Positions 1-6,560 of a DNA stretch of 7,298 nt are shown here, one piece after another. The notes under the pieces are model-generated. The model worked only from the letters and a program-made list of their open reading frames with translations, was not told where the DNA came from and did not search any database. The stretch is taken from positions 1 to 7,298 of the forward strand of contig CANHBY010000056.1 in assembly GCA_947458895.1 (NCBI GenBank), in the 5' to 3' direction. A program made the translations under genes and the position numbers. The DNA comes from Burkholderiales bacterium (lineage in GTDB: Bacteria > Pseudomonadota > Gammaproteobacteria > Burkholderiales > Burkholderiaceae_C). Each line of letters opens with the position of its first letter. Within the stretch, counting starts at the first letter, position 1.

Positions 1-109
1 ATGGATCCTCGACCCTGCTGAGGCTAAAAAAGACCCCTGGCCTAAGACCCTCCAAGAGGCCGGCAGCTGGCGGTTCGACTTCGCCGGCCAGCGCTGGATC
101 AAGCCCTGA
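1..109 (+). CDS. 3' end of an unrecognised protein (5' truncated by window edge)
   Basis: An open frame with codons starting at base 2 runs without a stop to TGA at 107-109. It encodes about 35 residues ending in [16 protein letters not shown]. The tail is rich in Trp, Lys, Pro and Asp, and reads like a folded soluble C-terminus rather than random sequence, but I do not recognise the family. It ends 56 bases before the miaB start, on the same strand, so the two could share a transcript. No terminator is visible between them. The call rests only on an open frame and plausible composition. Confidence 0.55.
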   Translation, partial: WILDPAEAKKDPWPKTLQEAGSWRFDFAGQRWIKP

Positions 110-165
110 GCTTGCCCACCTCACTCCCTTTTTGCAGTTCCATCATCACGTCACAGGAGGGCCTC

Positions 166-1533
166 ATGGCCCCTAAAGTCTTTATCAAAACATTTGGCTG
201 CCAAATGAACGAGTACGACTCGGACAAAATGGCAGATGTGCTTCAAGCCGCCGAGGGCTATGAGCCAACCTCCAATGTGGAGGAAGCCGACCTGATTTTG
301 TTCAACACCTGCTCGGTGCGTGAAAAGGCACAGGAAAAAGTCTTCAGCGACCTGGGCCGCGTGAAGCATCTCAAATCCAAGGGCGTGATGATCGGTGTGG
401 GGGGCTGCGTAGCCAGCCAAGAAGGGGCTGCCATCATTGAGCGTGCGCCCTACGTGGACGTTGTCTTCGGGCCTCAAACTCTGCACCGCTTGCCTGCCCT
501 GCTCGCTCAGCGTAAAAAAGAATTGCGGCCACAGATCGACATCAGTTTTCCTGAAATCGAAAAATTTGACCACCTGCCTGCGGCGCGCGTGGTTGGCCCC
601 ACAGCCTTCGTCTCCATCATGGAAGGTTGCTCCAAGTACTGCAGCTATTGCGTGGTGCCATATACGCGCGGCGAAGAAGTTTCTCGACCCTTTGATGATG
701 TGCTGACCGAAGTGGCTGGCCTGGCCAGCCAAGGGGTCAAAGAAGTCACGCTGCTGGGTCAAAACGTGAACGCCTACCGGGGCGCCATGGACACCACCAG
801 CGAGGTCGCCGACTTTGCCATGCTGATCGAATACGTGGCCGACATCCCTGGCATCAAGCGCATCCGCTACACCACCAGCCACCCGAACGAATTCACACAA
901 CGCCTGATTGATGTTTACGCTCGCGTGCCGCAGTTGGTCAACCACCTGCACCTGCCGGTTCAGCACGGCAGCGATCGCATCCTGATGGCCATGAAGCGCG
1001 GCTATACCGCGATGGAATTCAAAAGCACCATTCGCAAACTGCGCGCGGTTCGGCCAGATATCACCGTCTCCAGCGACTTCATCGTGGGCTTCCCCGGCGA
1101 AACCGAAGATGACTTTGCAAAGCTCATGAAGCTGGTGGAAGACGTCGGCTTCGATGCCAGCTTCAGTTTCGTTTACAGCCCACGGCCTGGCACACCGGCT
1201 GCCGCCCTGACCGACGACACACCTCAAGACGTCAAACTCAAACGCCTGCAGATTTTGCAAGCCGTGATCGATGGCAATGCCAAGCGGATTGGCGACGGCA
1301 TGGTGGGCTCGGTCCAGCGCCTGCTGGTGGAGGGCCCCTCTCGCAAGGACCCAGAAGAACTTGCCGGGCGCACTGAGTGCAACCGTACCGTCAATTTCAA
1401 GGGGCCCACTCGCCTGATCGGGCAAATGATCGATGCCCAGATCACGGCATCTTTTTCACATACGCTGCGCGGTGAAGTGGTGACCGAAGAAGTGGCGACC
1501 GAAGCATCGACCTCGTTCAGCCCGGCGGCCTAA
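166..1533 (+). CDS. miaB: tRNA-2-methylthio-N6-dimethylallyladenosine synthase MiaB
   Basis: A radical-SAM methylthiotransferase that adds the 2-methylthio group to i6A37 of tRNAs reading UNN codons. It acts in the cytoplasm and needs two [4Fe-4S] clusters. The 455-aa product has all three parts. The N-terminal UPF0004 domain has cluster cysteines C12 ([10 protein letters not shown]), C49 (NTCSVRE) and C81 (GGCVAS). The radical-SAM core has the CxxxCxxC triad C155, C159, C162 ([10 protein letters not shown]) followed by [14 protein letters not shown]-terminal TRAM-like RNA-binding segment covers about 377-441. I chose ATG 166 because it follows CAGGAGG (154-160) at 5 bases and begins [19 protein letters not shown] as the family does; an in-frame TTG at 112 would add 18 atypical residues. 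phoH and ybeY, often next to miaB in proteobacteria, are absent downstream: a convergent minus-strand gene lies there instead. Confidence 0.97.
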   Translation: MAPKVFIKTFGCQMNEYDSDKMADVLQAAEGYEPTSNVEEADLILFNTCSVREKAQEKVFSDLGRVKHLKSKGVMIGVGGCVASQEGAAIIERAPYVDVVFGPQTLHRLPALLAQRKKELRPQIDISFPEIEKFDHLPAARVVGPTAFVSIMEGCSKYCSYCVVPYTRGEEVSRPFDDVLTEVAGLASQGVKEVTLLGQNVNAYRGAMDTTSEVADFAMLIEYVADIPGIKRIRYTTSHPNEFTQRLIDVYARVPQLVNHLHLPVQHGSDRILMAMKRGYTAMEFKSTIRKLRAVRPDITVSSDFIVGFPGETEDDFAKLMKLVEDVGFDASFSFVYSPRPGTPAAALTDDTPQDVKLKRLQILQAVIDGNAKRIGDGMVGSVQRLLVEGPSRKDPEELAGRTECNRTVNFKGPTRLIGQMIDAQITASFSHTLRGEVVTEEVATEASTSFSPAA

Positions 1534-1575
1534 AAAATTAGCCCAGCCTGAATGAAGCAGCCGAAGGGCTGGGCT
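1532..1575 (-). terminator. Intrinsic terminator of the 65-aa minus-strand gene
   Basis: A perfect 9-bp stem is formed by AGCCCAGCC (1540-1548) and GGCTGGGCT (1567-1575) around an 18-base loop. Read on the minus strand the stem is followed after two bases by six T residues (plus-strand A run 1532-1537). That is the intrinsic-terminator pattern for transcription leftward, starting 12 bases past the minus-strand stop at 1588. On the plus strand no T run follows the stem, so it is not a good intrinsic terminator for miaB. It begins directly at the miaB stop and its T run overlaps that stop codon. Confidence 0.75.
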
Positions 1576-1587
1576 GTGCTGGGCAGG

Positions 1588-1785
1588 TCAGTGCGTTACA
1601 AGCATGGCCTCGACCTCGGGCACTGCATACTCACGCCCCACCATTGCTCGGGCAAAAAGATAATTTTCGATGGCCATGGGGCTGAGGGCATCCATGTCGA
1701 CATGTCCCTCGCGATCACATGGGAAACGCAGGGCACGGCCCTCGTGAAACAGAGATTGAAACCGAACTACATAAGACTGGGTCAT
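1588..1785 (-). CDS. Small conserved-looking hypothetical protein (65 aa)
   Basis: A 65-residue soluble protein of unknown function starting MTQSYVVRFQSLFHEGRALR. It has no signal peptide or membrane segment and one Cys (in FPCD). The pattern (beta-like start, FPCDREGHVDMDAL, then LFARAMVGREY) resembles short uncharacterised proteins I associate with Burkholderiales, but I cannot name a domain. Reality as a gene is supported by three things: an ATG at 1783-1785 preceded on its own strand by AGGGGG with 5-base spacing, a clear intrinsic terminator just past its TGA, and a sensible amino-acid composition. It is convergent with miaB, and follows the 92-aa membrane gene on the same strand after about 158 bases. 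A 9-bp hairpin lies in its leader, just before the ribosome binding site, so translation or mRNA stability may be regulated there. Confidence 0.82.
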   Translation of the reverse strand: MTQSYVVRFQSLFHEGRALRFPCDREGHVDMDALSPMAIENYLFARAMVGREYAVPEVEAMLVTH

Positions 1786-1800
1786 CGAGTCCCCCTATCG

Positions 1801-1823
1801 CAGTAGCACCATAAGTGCCACTG
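1801..1823 (-). promoter_or_regulatory. Leader hairpin upstream of the 65-aa gene's ribosome binding site
   Basis: On the minus strand CAGTGGCAC and GTGCTACTG pair as a 9-bp stem with one G-U wobble around the 5-base loop TTATG. On the plus strand the same position would be an A-C mismatch, so the structure fits minus-strand RNA better. The hairpin ends only about five bases before the AGGGGG Shine-Dalgarno of the 65-aa gene. There is no T run, so it is not an intrinsic terminator. It could be a translational control or mRNA-stabilising element, or a DNA operator. The function is inferred; the palindrome is seen. Confidence 0.45.
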
Positions 1824-1943
1824 TGGACCGGTTTATCGCGCGTAGCGGCCGAATAAGCGGCAGAAACACCACCCTTTTCTACCGTTTCAATCGTCAACCG
1901 ACTCAAGGGAGGGCTGCCGTGCCCAAGCAGTTGCAGGATGGCC

Positions 1944-2222
1944 TCAGCTAGCCTTGCGAAACCCGCGCCACCACAGGCACGCGGCACAAGCAAGCACCAT
2001 CGCACCGTAGGTGGCCATCTTGCCCTCGTTGCCAAAAATGACCAATCCGGCAACGAGCACGGCTGTGCAACCCGAACAAGCCCACAAGAAAAGCGGTCGC
2101 CAGGGCACGCCGCGCAGAGTTTTGAACCAAACCAGCTTGGCAAGCATCGAGGCCCAGATGGAAATACCCAGTGCTGGCGCAAAAAAATTCAGCACATGCC
2201 ATAAAGCACCGATAAGAGTCAT
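1944..2222 (-). CDS. Small integral membrane protein (92 aa), function unknown
   Basis: The product starts MTLIGALWHVLNFFAPAL and has three likely membrane helices: residues about 4-33, 44-64 and 70-86. It ends in a positive tail (WWRGFRKAS). The first connecting loop is basic (KLVWFKTLRGVPWR). I see no enzyme motif and do not recognise the family; an inner-membrane location is inferred from hydrophobicity. ATG at 2220-2222 is the first ATG in the open frame. The frame stays open further upstream only through non-ATG codons and a non-membrane-like stretch. Three codons upstream, a TTG (2229-2231) has AGAGG four bases before it and is a plausible alternative start, because the ATG itself has no well-spaced Shine-Dalgarno. 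The gene is divergent from hemA and shares a roughly 150-base control region with it. Confidence 0.75.
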   Translation of the reverse strand: MTLIGALWHVLNFFAPALGISIWASMLAKLVWFKTLRGVPWRPLFLWACSGCTAVLVAGLVIFGNEGKMATYGAMVLACAACLWWRGFRKAS

Positions 2223-2333
2223 GATGAACAAGGAACCTCTGGAGCGGCATTCACAGGCCAGATGAAATCTGTGAGCTTGGCCAATAAGGGGAAGGGCGTG
2301 CGCCAATTCAGCGCAGCAACGTTAATCATCACA

Positions 2334-2367
2334 TGGCCGCCCAGCGGCCAGCCGGAAATTTTACAAT
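2334..2367 (+). promoter_or_regulatory. hemA promoter with overlapping palindrome; leaderless start likely
   Basis: TACAAT at 2362-2367 matches the sigma-70 -10 consensus at five of six positions and ends six bases before the hemA ATG (2374). Transcription would therefore begin at or next to the ATG, giving a leaderless mRNA; no Shine-Dalgarno is present. No consensus -35 is found at 16-18 bases. Instead a perfect dyad TGGCCGC-CCA-GCGGCCA (2334-2350) covers exactly where the -35 would lie (about 2339-2344). The dyad is seen; its use as an operator or activator site is inferred. Confidence 0.5.
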
Positions 2368-2373
2368 CGCTCC

Positions 2374-3681
2374 ATGGCTGTCATTGCTTTGGGTTTGAAC
2401 CATCTGACCGCTCCGCTGGAACTGCGGAGCAAATTCGCCCTGCCCGCTCGCGAACTGGGGCCAACGCTGCATGCCTTCAAGGCCCAAAGCTCGAGCTCAC
2501 CCGAAGTCACGATCGTCTCTACCTGCAACCGCACTGAACTCTATCTCGGCCAGCCATCTGATCCGGGGAACCTCGGCCTCATCAGTCCTGCCATCGACTG
2601 GCTGGCAAAGACTGCGGGGGTCTCACCTCACACCGTGCGAGAACACAGCTACGTCTTCGAGGGACCTGCTGCTGCAAGGCATGCGTTCAGAGTGGCGAGC
2701 GGACTTGATTCCATGGTGCTGGGCGAGTCGCAAATTCTGGGGCAAATGAAAGCGGCCGTTCGTGAGGCAGCCTCTGCAGGCACCTTGGGCACCACCTTGC
2801 ACCAAATGTTTCAGCGCTCCTTCGCCGTTGCGAAGCAGGTGAGAACATCCACTGAGATCGGCGCTCACTCCATCAGCATGGCCGCCGCCACCGTGAAGCT
2901 GGCCGCTCAGTTATTTGAAGATTTAGGCACCTTGAAGGTGCTCTTCGTCGGGGCGGGCGAAATGATCGAGCTGGTCGCCACCCATTTTGCAGCCCAGAAC
3001 CCCCGAGCGATGGTGGTTGCCAATCGCACCCTTGAGCGCGGCGAAAAACTGGCCAGCCACCTCAATGCCGAGGCCATGCGCTTGGTTGACATGCCCGAGC
3101 GGCTGGGCGAATTCGATGTGGTCATCTCCTGCACGGCCAGCCCCCTACCGATCCTGGGGCTTGGAGCGGCCGAGCGCGCGCTCAAGACCCGCAAACGCCG
3201 GCCGATGTTCATGGTCGACTTGGCCGTCCCTCGAGACATCGAGCCCGAGGTGGGCCAGTTGGCCGACGTCTATCTCTACACCGTCGACGATCTCTCCTCG
3301 CTGGTCCAAACCGCCAGTGAAAAAAGGCAGGCAGCCGTCCAGCAAGCTGAAGCGATCATCGAAACGGGCGTGCAAAGCTTTGTGCATTGGCTCGATCAAC
3401 GCAGCAGCGTACCCCTGATTCAAGCCCTGCAAGGCCAGGCGGATGAATGGCGAGCAATAGAGCTGGCAAGGGCCCACAAACTTCTGGCCAAGGGCGAGCC
3501 TCTGGACACGGTGCTCGAGGCACTCGCCAAGGGTGTCACCCAAAAAATGCTGCACGGCAGCCTGGCTGAGCTTCACGCCTCCCAAGGCCAGCACAGACAG
3601 CAGCTCGCACAAACGCTGTCTCGGCTGTTCCTGCGTAATGCAGATCAACTGCCGCCTGACAAGGGCGACAATTTTTCCTAG
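2374..3681 (+). CDS. hemA: Glutamyl-tRNA reductase HemA
   Basis: Catalyses NADPH-dependent reduction of Glu-tRNA(Glu) to glutamate-1-semialdehyde, the first step of C5 tetrapyrrole (heme) synthesis, in the cytoplasm. The 435-aa length is normal. The N-terminal catalytic domain starts MAVIALGLNHLTAPLELRSK and carries the nucleophilic cysteine C51 in VSTCNRTELYL, then the GLDSMVLGESQILGQMK signature. The NADPH-binding domain begins with VLFVGAGEM (about 189-197) followed by VVANRT. The C-terminal dimerisation helix includes LAKGVTQKMLHGSLAELH. The ATG at 2374 has no Shine-Dalgarno but sits just after a TACAAT box, so initiation on a leaderless mRNA is likely. It heads the run hemA-prfA-prmC, and prfA follows after 72 bases with no terminator in between. 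Confidence 0.97.
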   Translation: MAVIALGLNHLTAPLELRSKFALPARELGPTLHAFKAQSSSSPEVTIVSTCNRTELYLGQPSDPGNLGLISPAIDWLAKTAGVSPHTVREHSYVFEGPAAARHAFRVASGLDSMVLGESQILGQMKAAVREAASAGTLGTTLHQMFQRSFAVAKQVRTSTEIGAHSISMAAATVKLAAQLFEDLGTLKVLFVGAGEMIELVATHFAAQNPRAMVVANRTLERGEKLASHLNAEAMRLVDMPERLGEFDVVISCTASPLPILGLGAAERALKTRKRRPMFMVDLAVPRDIEPEVGQLADVYLYTVDDLSSLVQTASEKRQAAVQQAEAIIETGVQSFVHWLDQRSSVPLIQALQGQADEWRAIELARAHKLLAKGEPLDTVLEALAKGVTQKMLHGSLAELHASQGQHRQQLAQTLSRLFLRNADQLPPDKGDNFS

Positions 3682-3753
3682 CGACCGTCGCACCTCACGT
3701 CACCCCCTAGTTCCCTGGCCTGCGCCGGGTCACTCCCCACTCTGATCGGCCTC

Positions 3754-4845
3754 ATGAAAGACACCCTTCGTCAGCAACTTGAACGCCTCCAGATGCGCCT
3801 GAACGAGCTCGATGCCAACTTGGCCGATCCGCAAGTCGCCAGCGACATGAACCGCTACCGAACCCTCAGCCGGGAGCATGCCGAGGTGGCTGAGGTGGTC
3901 GACCTCTTTCAGCGTTTTGAGCAGCGCGAGCATGATCTGGCTGCCGCCCAAGATCTGCTGGACGACCCCGAGATGGCCGACATGGCCAAAGAGGAAATCG
4001 CCACCGCACAAAACGAGCTGGTCAAGCTGCAACAATCGCTGCAAACCGCCCTCCTCCCACGTGACCCAGACGATGAACGCGCAGCCTTCCTTGAAATTCG
4101 TGCCGGCACAGGAGGCGATGAATCCGCCCTGTTCGCGGCCGACCTGGCGCGCATGTACCTGCGGTTTTCTGAACGCCAGGGCTGGCGTTCAGAAGTGCTG
4201 TCTGAAAATGTGTCCGACCTCGGCGGCTACAAGGAAATCGTGTTGCGGATCGAGGGAGCCAATGTGTACGGCGAGCTGAAATTCGAGTCGGGCGGGCATC
4301 GCGTTCAGCGTATTCCTGCCACCGAAACCCAAGGCCGTATTCACACCAGCGCCTGCACAGTGGCCGTGTTGCCAGAGCCCGATGCCGAGGAAGAGGTTCA
4401 ACTCAACCCGGCCGATCTGCGCATCGACACCTTCCGAGCCAGTGGCGCTGGGGGCCAACACATCAACAAAACCGACAGTGCCATTCGCATCACCCACCTG
4501 CCCACAGGTCTGGTGGCCGAGTGCCAAGACGACCGCTCCCAGCACCGCAACAAGGCCAAAGCCATGAGTGTCCTGGCCGCCAGGCTGCGCGAAAAAGAAC
4601 GATCTGCACGCGCAGCCGCCGAAGCCGCCACGCGCAAAAGCCTTATTGGCACCGGCGACCGAAGCGACCGCATCCGCACCTACAACTTCCCTCAAGGTCG
4701 CCTCACCGACCACCGCATCAACCTGACGCTCTACAAGCTGCAGTTCATCCTGGACGGTGACCTGACAGATGTGGTGGAGGCACTGCAAGGCGCCCAGGCT
4801 GCAGAACAGTTGGCCCAACTTGAAAGCGGCGAGGCCTCTCTTTGA
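3754..4845 (+). CDS. prfA: Peptide chain release factor 1 (RF1)
   Basis: Recognises UAA and UAG in the ribosomal A site and triggers peptidyl-tRNA hydrolysis. The 363-aa product has a helical N-terminal domain, then the stop-codon tripeptide PxT as P188-A189-T190 ([17 protein letters not shown]), which is typical of RF1 rather than RF2. The catalytic GGQ follows, with Q235 in [16 protein letters not shown]. Both sit at the positions I recall for E. coli RF1. Q235 is the expected methylation target of PrmC, encoded immediately downstream. The ATG at 3754 gives the usual [12 protein letters not shown] start but has no visible Shine-Dalgarno in the preceding 20 bases. The stop TGA (4843-4845) overlaps the prmC TTG start, pointing to coupled translation. 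Confidence 0.97.
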   Translation: MKDTLRQQLERLQMRLNELDANLADPQVASDMNRYRTLSREHAEVAEVVDLFQRFEQREHDLAAAQDLLDDPEMADMAKEEIATAQNELVKLQQSLQTALLPRDPDDERAAFLEIRAGTGGDESALFAADLARMYLRFSERQGWRSEVLSENVSDLGGYKEIVLRIEGANVYGELKFESGGHRVQRIPATETQGRIHTSACTVAVLPEPDAEEEVQLNPADLRIDTFRASGAGGQHINKTDSAIRITHLPTGLVAECQDDRSQHRNKAKAMSVLAARLREKERSARAAAEAATRKSLIGTGDRSDRIRTYNFPQGRLTDHRINLTLYKLQFILDGDLTDVVEALQGAQAAEQLAQLESGEASL

Positions 4846-5690
4846 GCCTCTCGCTGGCTGCAGCCCTGAACCAAGCCAAAACCGCAGGGGTCGACCGGCT
4901 GGACGCCCAGCTCATGCTCGCCCACCTGCTGGAGAAAAATCGCTCCTGGGTGATTGCACACGCCGATGATGAGGTCCCTGCCCAACTGACCGCCCCCTGG
5001 GCTGTCCTTTTGACGCGTAGAGCGGCTGGCGAGCCGCTGGCCTATCTGGTGGGCGAAAAGGAATTTCACGGCCTGAGCCTCCAAGTCACGCAAGATGTCC
5101 TCGTTCCGCGCCCCGACACCGAAACCTTGGTCGACTGGGCCCTTGAGCGCTTGGCCCCCCTGGCACCCGACGCCAGAGTGCTCGATCTGGGCACAGGGAG
5201 CGGTGCGATTGCCTTGGCTGTCAAGCATGCGATTCCCCAAAGTGAAGTGTGGGCAGTAGACGCCAGTGCAGCCGCCTTGGCCGTGGCTCAAGCCAACGCC
5301 GTCCGGCTCGGCCTGCCCATTCAGTTTCGCCAGGGTCACTGGTGGCAAGCTGTTGAAACCCAGGCATTCGATTTGGCCGTCAGCAACCCGCCCTATATCG
5401 CCGAGGGAGACCCGCACCTCAACGCATTGATCCATGAACCCCTGCAAGCACTGAGCAGTGGCCCAGAGGGCATGGACGATCTGAGGGACATCATCCAGCA
5501 CGCGCCCCACCACCTCACCCCTGGCGCATGGCTCCTGCTGGAGCATGGCTACAACCAAGCCGAGCAGGTTCAGAACTGTCTAACCGCTCGCGGGTTCACC
5601 GAGGTCCAGACACGAACCGACGCCGCGGGTGTCCCCCGCTGCACGGCGGGACGTTGGCCTAAACGAGACATATTTGACAACTCCGATTGA
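4842..5690 (+). CDS. prmC: Release factor glutamine methyltransferase PrmC
   Basis: SAM-dependent N5-methyltransferase for the GGQ glutamine of RF1 and RF2, also called HemK. The 282-aa product has an N-terminal helical substrate-binding part (about 1-80, including [20 protein letters not shown]), the [11 protein letters not shown] motif, SAM motif [14 protein letters not shown] (113-125), and the catalytic NPPY at N182-Y185 ([12 protein letters not shown]). The start is TTG 4842-4844. An in-frame TGA at 4821 rules out any longer start, no ATG lies near the expected N-terminus, and GAGG (4831-4834) sits seven bases upstream. The TTGA overlap with the prfA stop links synthesis of the enzyme to that of its substrate. 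The rare start may keep its level low relative to RF1 (inference). Confidence 0.96.
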   Translation: MSLSLAAALNQAKTAGVDRLDAQLMLAHLLEKNRSWVIAHADDEVPAQLTAPWAVLLTRRAAGEPLAYLVGEKEFHGLSLQVTQDVLVPRPDTETLVDWALERLAPLAPDARVLDLGTGSGAIALAVKHAIPQSEVWAVDASAAALAVAQANAVRLGLPIQFRQGHWWQAVETQAFDLAVSNPPYIAEGDPHLNALIHEPLQALSSGPEGMDDLRDIIQHAPHHLTPGAWLLLEHGYNQAEQVQNCLTARGFTEVQTRTDAAGVPRCTAGRWPKRDIFDNSD

Positions 5691-5715
5691 TTCAGTGCAA
5701 AGCTCTGCCTCCCCA

Positions 5716-5745
5716 TTGACGCGAAGGTCACGGTGAGCGCATCAT
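5716..5745 (+). promoter_or_regulatory. Possible promoter of the beta-barrel gene
   Basis: TTGACG (5716-5721, five of six to the -35 consensus) is followed after 18 bases by CATCAT (5740-5745, four of six to the -10 consensus). The pair lies in the 119-base gap between prmC and the exported protein, with about 60 bases of leader before its ATG. A small dyad TCAC-G-GTGA sits in the spacer. This would let the barrel gene be expressed separately from hemA-prfA-prmC. It is a weak match and has not been tested. Confidence 0.3.
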
Positions 5746-5809
5746 GAATTTGTGATGGCTCAGTTTTGCTCGCTGCGGATCTGAGGCAGTGGTTGCCAGG
5801 AGGGTGGTC

Positions 5810-6355
5810 ATGAGGTTGTTGACACGCGTTCTCAGCATGATGTTAGTCGTCACCACGGGCAGTGCCGCTGCACAGGACGGCTCGGGTCTCATGTTTTCCG
5901 AGAGCCGTTGGGTGCCGCTGAAAAGCCGGTCACCGACGCAACTGGTGAATAGCGAGTACCGCTCCCAATCGACCCTCGTACACAGCTTCTCCCTTGCTCA
6001 ATTGAGCAAATCCATCCCACAAGGCACCAGAATCACCGGAGGGGTCACTTGGGGCAACACGACTTTGCTCACATCGGTTGATAACTTGGCTGGCACCAAC
6101 GCGGGCGTCGATCAACGACTCAGCAACCCCAACATCTTGGCCAACATCCAGAGTCGCACCACAGCCTTCCTGGGTATTGGCCACACCCAAGATTCTGCAA
6201 ACCCAGGTTGGCGCCTGAATGCTGACATGGGGCTGACCCTGGAGATGCCCACCGCTGGCCCCAGTTTCAACGCCAATGGGTACAGCCTCCAAAACACCTT
6301 GCGCGACGCCAAATTCGGCCCATTGATCCGCCTTAGGTTTTCCTACTCTTTCTAG
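5810..6355 (+). CDS. Exported outer-membrane beta-barrel-like protein (181 aa)
   Basis: The N-terminus MRLLTRVLSMMLVVTTGS is a Sec signal peptide: basic start, hydrophobic core, then an A-A-A site with cleavage likely between A21 and Q22. The mature part of about 160 residues has alternating polar and hydrophobic strands (for example TRITGGVTWGNTTLL, TTAFLGIGHT, GWRLNADMGLTLEM). It ends IRLRFSYSF, with terminal Phe and Tyr at -3, the usual BAM recognition signature of outer-membrane barrels. GWRLNADMGL with the final SYSF resembles uncharacterised barrel proteins I recall from Burkholderiales, but no specific function can be assigned. It has no mature Cys and no lipobox. ATG 5810 is chosen because a perfect AGGAGG (5798-5803) lies six bases upstream; an in-frame GTG at 5789 would add seven residues before the signal peptide. 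It sits between prmC and grxD, functionally unlike its neighbours. Confidence 0.82.
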   Translation: MRLLTRVLSMMLVVTTGSAAAQDGSGLMFSESRWVPLKSRSPTQLVNSEYRSQSTLVHSFSLAQLSKSIPQGTRITGGVTWGNTTLLTSVDNLAGTNAGVDQRLSNPNILANIQSRTTAFLGIGHTQDSANPGWRLNADMGLTLEMPTAGPSFNANGYSLQNTLRDAKFGPLIRLRFSYSF

Positions 6356-6357
6356 GG

Positions 6358-6486
6358 CGTGTCAGGGCTCAAATGTCGTTTGATCGCGCCGCCATCAAGC
6401 CCGCTGGCTAGGGCTATGACGACGAGAAGCAACGACGCCATCGGGTTTGAGGGCCAGCAAGCAAGCGGTATTTGAACCCTGACACG
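6358..6486 (+). repeat. 129-base rod-like imperfect palindrome (possible structured RNA)
   Basis: The outer arms 6358-6382 and 6462-6486 are 25 bases each and match in inverted orientation at 21 positions. In plus-strand RNA three of the four differences are G-U wobbles and one is C-A. Inside, TCAAGCCCG (6395-6403) pairs with CGGGTTTGA (6442-6450) with one G-U, flanked by a 3-bp GCC/GGC helix. TGGC (6405-6408) then pairs with GCCA (6437-6440), leaving a loop of about 28 bases. It starts three bases after the beta-barrel stop. There is no T run on either strand, so it is not an ordinary intrinsic terminator. It may be an untranslated structured RNA, an mRNA-stabilising 3' element, or a small mobile repeat. 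Confidence 0.6.
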
Positions 6487-6495
6487 ACAATAGGA

Positions 6496-6553
6496 CCAAG
6501 GTCAACTCTTGGGGATATTCTCACCCCAGGCCAACCGCTTGAGCCGGTTTGGC
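6496..6553 (+). other. Series of partly exclusive hairpins before grxD
   Basis: CCAAG (6496-6500) can pair with CTTGG (6508-6512). Alternatively CTTGGGG (6508-6514) pairs with CCCCAGG (6524-6530) with one G-U. GCCAACCG (6530-6537) pairs with CGGTTTGGC (6545-6553) with one T bulge. The first two compete for the same CTTGG segment, as in a switchable leader. No T run follows. Together with the preceding rod, this means most of the 248-base gap before grxD can fold. The regulatory meaning is inferred. Confidence 0.3.
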
Positions 6554-6554
6554 T

Positions 6555-6560
6555 TATAAC
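6555..6560 (+). promoter_or_regulatory. Possible -10 box for grxD-ubiX
   Basis: TATAAC matches the sigma-70 -10 consensus at five of six positions. It would start transcription near 6567, leaving a leader of about 37 bases before the grxD ATG at 6604. No convincing -35 hexamer lies 16-18 bases upstream, and no extended -10 TG is present, so this is a weak call. A hairpin (6530-6553) lies directly upstream. Confidence 0.25.

Noticed and set aside
112..165. Upstream TTG start for miaB adding 18 residues
   Set aside because: The extra residues are unlike the family and no SD precedes the TTG, whereas ATG 166 has CAGGAGG at ideal spacing and the conserved N-terminus.
151..1425. Long open frame (424 codons) on the minus strand opposite miaB
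   Set aside because: It is antisense to an unmistakable miaB. The His/Ala/Gly/Val-rich translation has no domain pattern and no start signal, as expected from the reverse strand of GC-rich coding DNA.
1540..1575. Intrinsic terminator for miaB on the plus strand
   Set aside because: The stem is good, but on the plus strand it is followed by GTGCTGGGC with no T run. The T run is on the minus-strand side, so it serves the 65-aa gene.
1715..2182. Minus-strand open frame running across both small minus-strand genes
   Set aside because: It overlaps the 92-aa membrane gene and the start of the 65-aa gene in another frame, lacks a start signal, and its translation has neither membrane character nor motifs.
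4189..5558. Long minus-strand open frames opposite prfA and prmC
   Set aside because: They are mirror frames of well-supported genes with no ribosome binding site and no recognisable protein features.
6358..6486. Integron attC site
   Set aside because: The length would fit, but the terminal GTTRRRY and RYYYAAC core boxes are absent and there is no integrase or cassette context.
6465..6486. tRNA-like T-arm (reverse complement reads like GGGTTCAAAT)
   Set aside because: No matching T stem, anticodon arm or acceptor stem can be formed around it on either strand.
6353..6494. TAGG on both sides of the rod palindrome as a target-site duplication
   Set aside because: The two copies are at different distances from the arm ends (1 and 4 bases), and four bases recur by chance, so they do not support transposition.
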